Assembly: GCA_030601615.1 (NCBI GenBank)
Contig: JAUVTH010000081.1
Location: 1-6,559 of the forward strand
Direction: 5' to 3'
Length of the DNA stretch: 6,559 nucleotides
Source of the DNA: Gemmatimonadota bacterium
GTDB taxonomy: Bacteria > Gemmatimonadota > Gemmatimonadetes > Palauibacterales > Palauibacteraceae
Positions within the stretch are counted from its first letter, which is position 1. Each line of letters opens with the position of its first letter. This document shows positions 5,527 through 6,559 of the stretch, in pieces. The position numbers were made by a program, and so were the translations under genes. The notes beneath the pieces are model-generated. The model had not been told where the DNA came from, did not search any database, and worked only from the letters and a program-made list of their open reading frames with translations.

Positions 5527-6435
5527 TCATCCTCCAATCGTGGCGAGGAGGCCTGCATTCTCGAACATCGCAGCCAGGTCTCGCATCCGGTCCGGCGACG
5601 GTGACACCCGGTTGAACGCGGTCGTTTGCATACCCACGCGGTTGCGCTTGTCGGCCCCGAGCTCGTGATACGGAAGCAGGCTCACGCGTTGCACGCCCGG
5701 AAGGGCCGCCACGAGATCGGCCGTGCGGCGCATGTTCACATCGTCGTCGTTGACGCCGGGGATGATGGGCACCCGGACCCAGATCGCCTCGTGCTCCCGG
5801 GCCAGCGCTTCCAGGTTTGCGAGGATGCGGGCATTCGAGGCTCCAGCCCACTCCCGGTGGACCACGTCGTCGACATGCTTGATATCGTACAGGAAGAGAT
5901 CCGCGACTTTCGCGGCTGCGAGCAGGTCGTCCGTGTTGACGAGTCCACACGTGTCGATTGCAGTATGAACCCCGTGCTGTTTCACGGCCGCCAGACACGC
6001 GAGAACGAATTCCGCCTGGCGCAGGGGCTCGCCGCCCGAAAACGTCACGCCACCGCCCGAATTCTCATAGAACACGCGGTCGCGCAGGACCTCGTCGACG
6101 ACCTCCTCTACCGACATCTCCCGCCCGATGAGTCGCCGCGCCCCTGTGGGGCAAGCTTCGGCACAAAGCCCACAGGCCTCGCACAGCTCCCTGGGGGCCG
6201 CCCACCCGCCGGCGATCCCGGACGGGAGTCCGTGGGGACAAACCTCGACGCACGCCCTGCAGCCGATGCACCGATCCGGCGTAACCAGGATCTCCGCGGC
6301 CGCAGACATCCCCTCGGGATTGTGGCACCAGCTGCACGCGAGGGGGCACCCTTTGAGGAAAACGGTCGTCCGGATCCCGGGTCCATCGTGCAGGCTGAAG
6401 CGCTGCACATCGAAGACGAGTCCGGTGCTACTCAT
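5527..6435 (-). CDS. hypE: Radical SAM glycyl-radical-enzyme activase (HypE-like)
   Basis: The product is 302 aa, normal for activases of this group. After GPGIRTTVFLKG comes the radical SAM cluster motif C30-x3-C34-x2-C37 (CPLACSWC). Two 4Fe-4S ferredoxin motifs typical of non-PFL glycyl-radical activases are inserted behind it: C56/C59/C62/C66 (CIGCRACVEVCP) and C85/C88/C91/C95 (CEACGLCAEACP). The SAM-binding GGE is at 134-136 (TFSGGEPL), followed by IDTCG and LYDIKH barrel strands and a VPIIPGVND segment. It would take one electron, cleave SAM to the 5'-deoxyadenosyl radical and abstract hydrogen from G761 of the neighbouring HypD. It starts at the ATG at 6435, which overlaps the upstream gene's stop by 8 nt with only a weak ribosome binding site, so coupled translation is likely. 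It ends 4 nt before the hypD start. The partner assignment rests on adjacency; the enzyme class is certain from motifs. The symbol is distinct from hydrogenase hypE. Confidence 0.92.
   Translation of the reverse strand: MSSTGLVFDVQRFSLHDGPGIRTTVFLKGCPLACSWCHNPEGMSAAAEILVTPDRCIGCRACVEVCPHGLPSGIAGGWAAPRELCEACGLCAEACPTGARRLIGREMSVEEVVDEVLRDRVFYENSGGGVTFSGGEPLRQAEFVLACLAAVKQHGVHTAIDTCGLVNTDDLLAAAKVADLFLYDIKHVDDVVHREWAGASNARILANLEALAREHEAIWVRVPIIPGVNDDDVNMRRTADLVAALPGVQRVSLLPYHELGADKRNRVGMQTTAFNRVSPSPDRMRDLAAMFENAGLLATIGG
5530..5535 (-). promoter_or_regulatory. Shine-Dalgarno site of hypD inside the end of hypE
   Basis: On the minus strand the last two glycine codons of hypE (GGA GGA) form the ribosome binding site of hypD. 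They are followed directly by the hypE stop TGA and, 7 nt after the site, by the GTG start at 5522. This decides the GTG over the upstream ATG at 5558, and means translation of activase and enzyme is probably coupled. Confidence 0.8.
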
Positions 6436-6559
6436 CGGTTTCGGCTCGTCTTTCCATGTGATAGTAGGCTTGGATGTAGGGGCGTTGCACGTCGAACGAC
6501 CAGTGGACGTCTCTCAGGTAGCTCGCGGCTTCGTCTTCCCGGCCGCGGTCGATGAGCTC
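6428..6559 (-). CDS. 3' end of an unidentified gene, possibly a GntR/FCD-type regulator (partial)
   Basis: Reading in from the right edge, the minus strand is open for 43 codons to a TAG at 6430-6428. The visible residues run ELIDRGREDEAASYLRDVHW and then SFDVQRPYIQAYYHMERRAE. The stop overlaps the hypE start by 8 nt (ATGAGTAG), so this is a genuine gene in the same operon. The pattern of a helix, a short acidic turn, then A-x3-L-x3-H resembles the last helices of FCD domains in GntR-family repressors, where that histidine helps bind a metal or ligand. Such regulators often accompany catabolic operons. With only 43 residues and no DNA-binding part in view, this is a weak guess; a small helical subunit of another kind is equally possible. 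Confidence 0.6.
   Translation of the reverse strand, partial: ELIDRGREDEAASYLRDVHWSFDVQRPYIQAYYHMERRAETDE

Noticed and set aside
3591..5615. A 674-codon plus-strand open frame opposite the glycyl radical enzyme gene
   Set aside because: It is the mirror of a GC-rich gene: the product is Arg/Val/His-rich low-complexity sequence with no family motif, while the minus strand carries a complete HypD with all catalytic residues.
7..6064. Seven GAATTC hexamers, more than base composition alone would predict
   Set aside because: They fall in coding sequence, with several coming from Glu-Phe codons (GAA TTC), and show no regular spacing or clustering that suggests a function.

Overview
The window is GC-rich, densely coded DNA with short intergenic gaps and some GTG or CTG starts. 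Several protein types here are ones I associate with Gemmatimonadota or neighbouring soil and marine phyla: a Gly/Arg/Met-rich C-terminal tail, a lipoprotein N-acyl-D-amino-acid deacylase relative, and a short split-barrel flavoprotein. That placement is a recollection of protein style; no marker gene proves it.

Left part (1-1417). The 3' end of a plus-strand gene stops at 186. It meets, almost end to end, a minus-strand remnant (190-414). The remnant keeps the two ends of a class I SAM-dependent methyltransferase and has lost the whole cofactor-binding middle. A short divergent spacer (415-497) holds a 7-base inverted repeat. Two plus-strand genes follow: an unrecognised acidic helical protein (498-830), then a pyridoxamine-phosphate-oxidase-like FMN split-barrel protein that seems to start at CTG (842-1417).

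Right part (1448-6559). This is a minus-strand operon, transcribed from right to left, whose promoter lies outside the window. In order it holds: the last 43 codons of an unidentified gene, possibly a GntR/FCD-type regulator; a radical-SAM glycyl-radical activase; a glycyl radical enzyme; and a lipoprotein of the D-aminoacylase branch of the amidohydrolases. The junctions are an 8-nt overlap, a 4-nt gap and a 28-nt gap.

The glycyl radical enzyme matches trans-4-hydroxy-L-proline dehydratase (HypD) at every active-site position I can recall, all at one constant offset of four residues. The operon is therefore best read as anaerobic hydroxyproline breakdown: activase plus dehydratase turn hydroxyproline into pyrroline-5-carboxylate. 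No pyrroline-5-carboxylate reductase is visible here.

The unusual element is the third enzyme, an envelope amidohydrolase. It lacks three of the five metal ligands of characterised D-aminoacylase but keeps two histidines and an aspartate. It may supply the cell with the imino acid from an acylated or peptide-bound precursor, or do something new. No gene-free stretch exceeds 300 bases. I saw no tRNA, rRNA, CRISPR array, insertion sequence or convincing intrinsic terminator.
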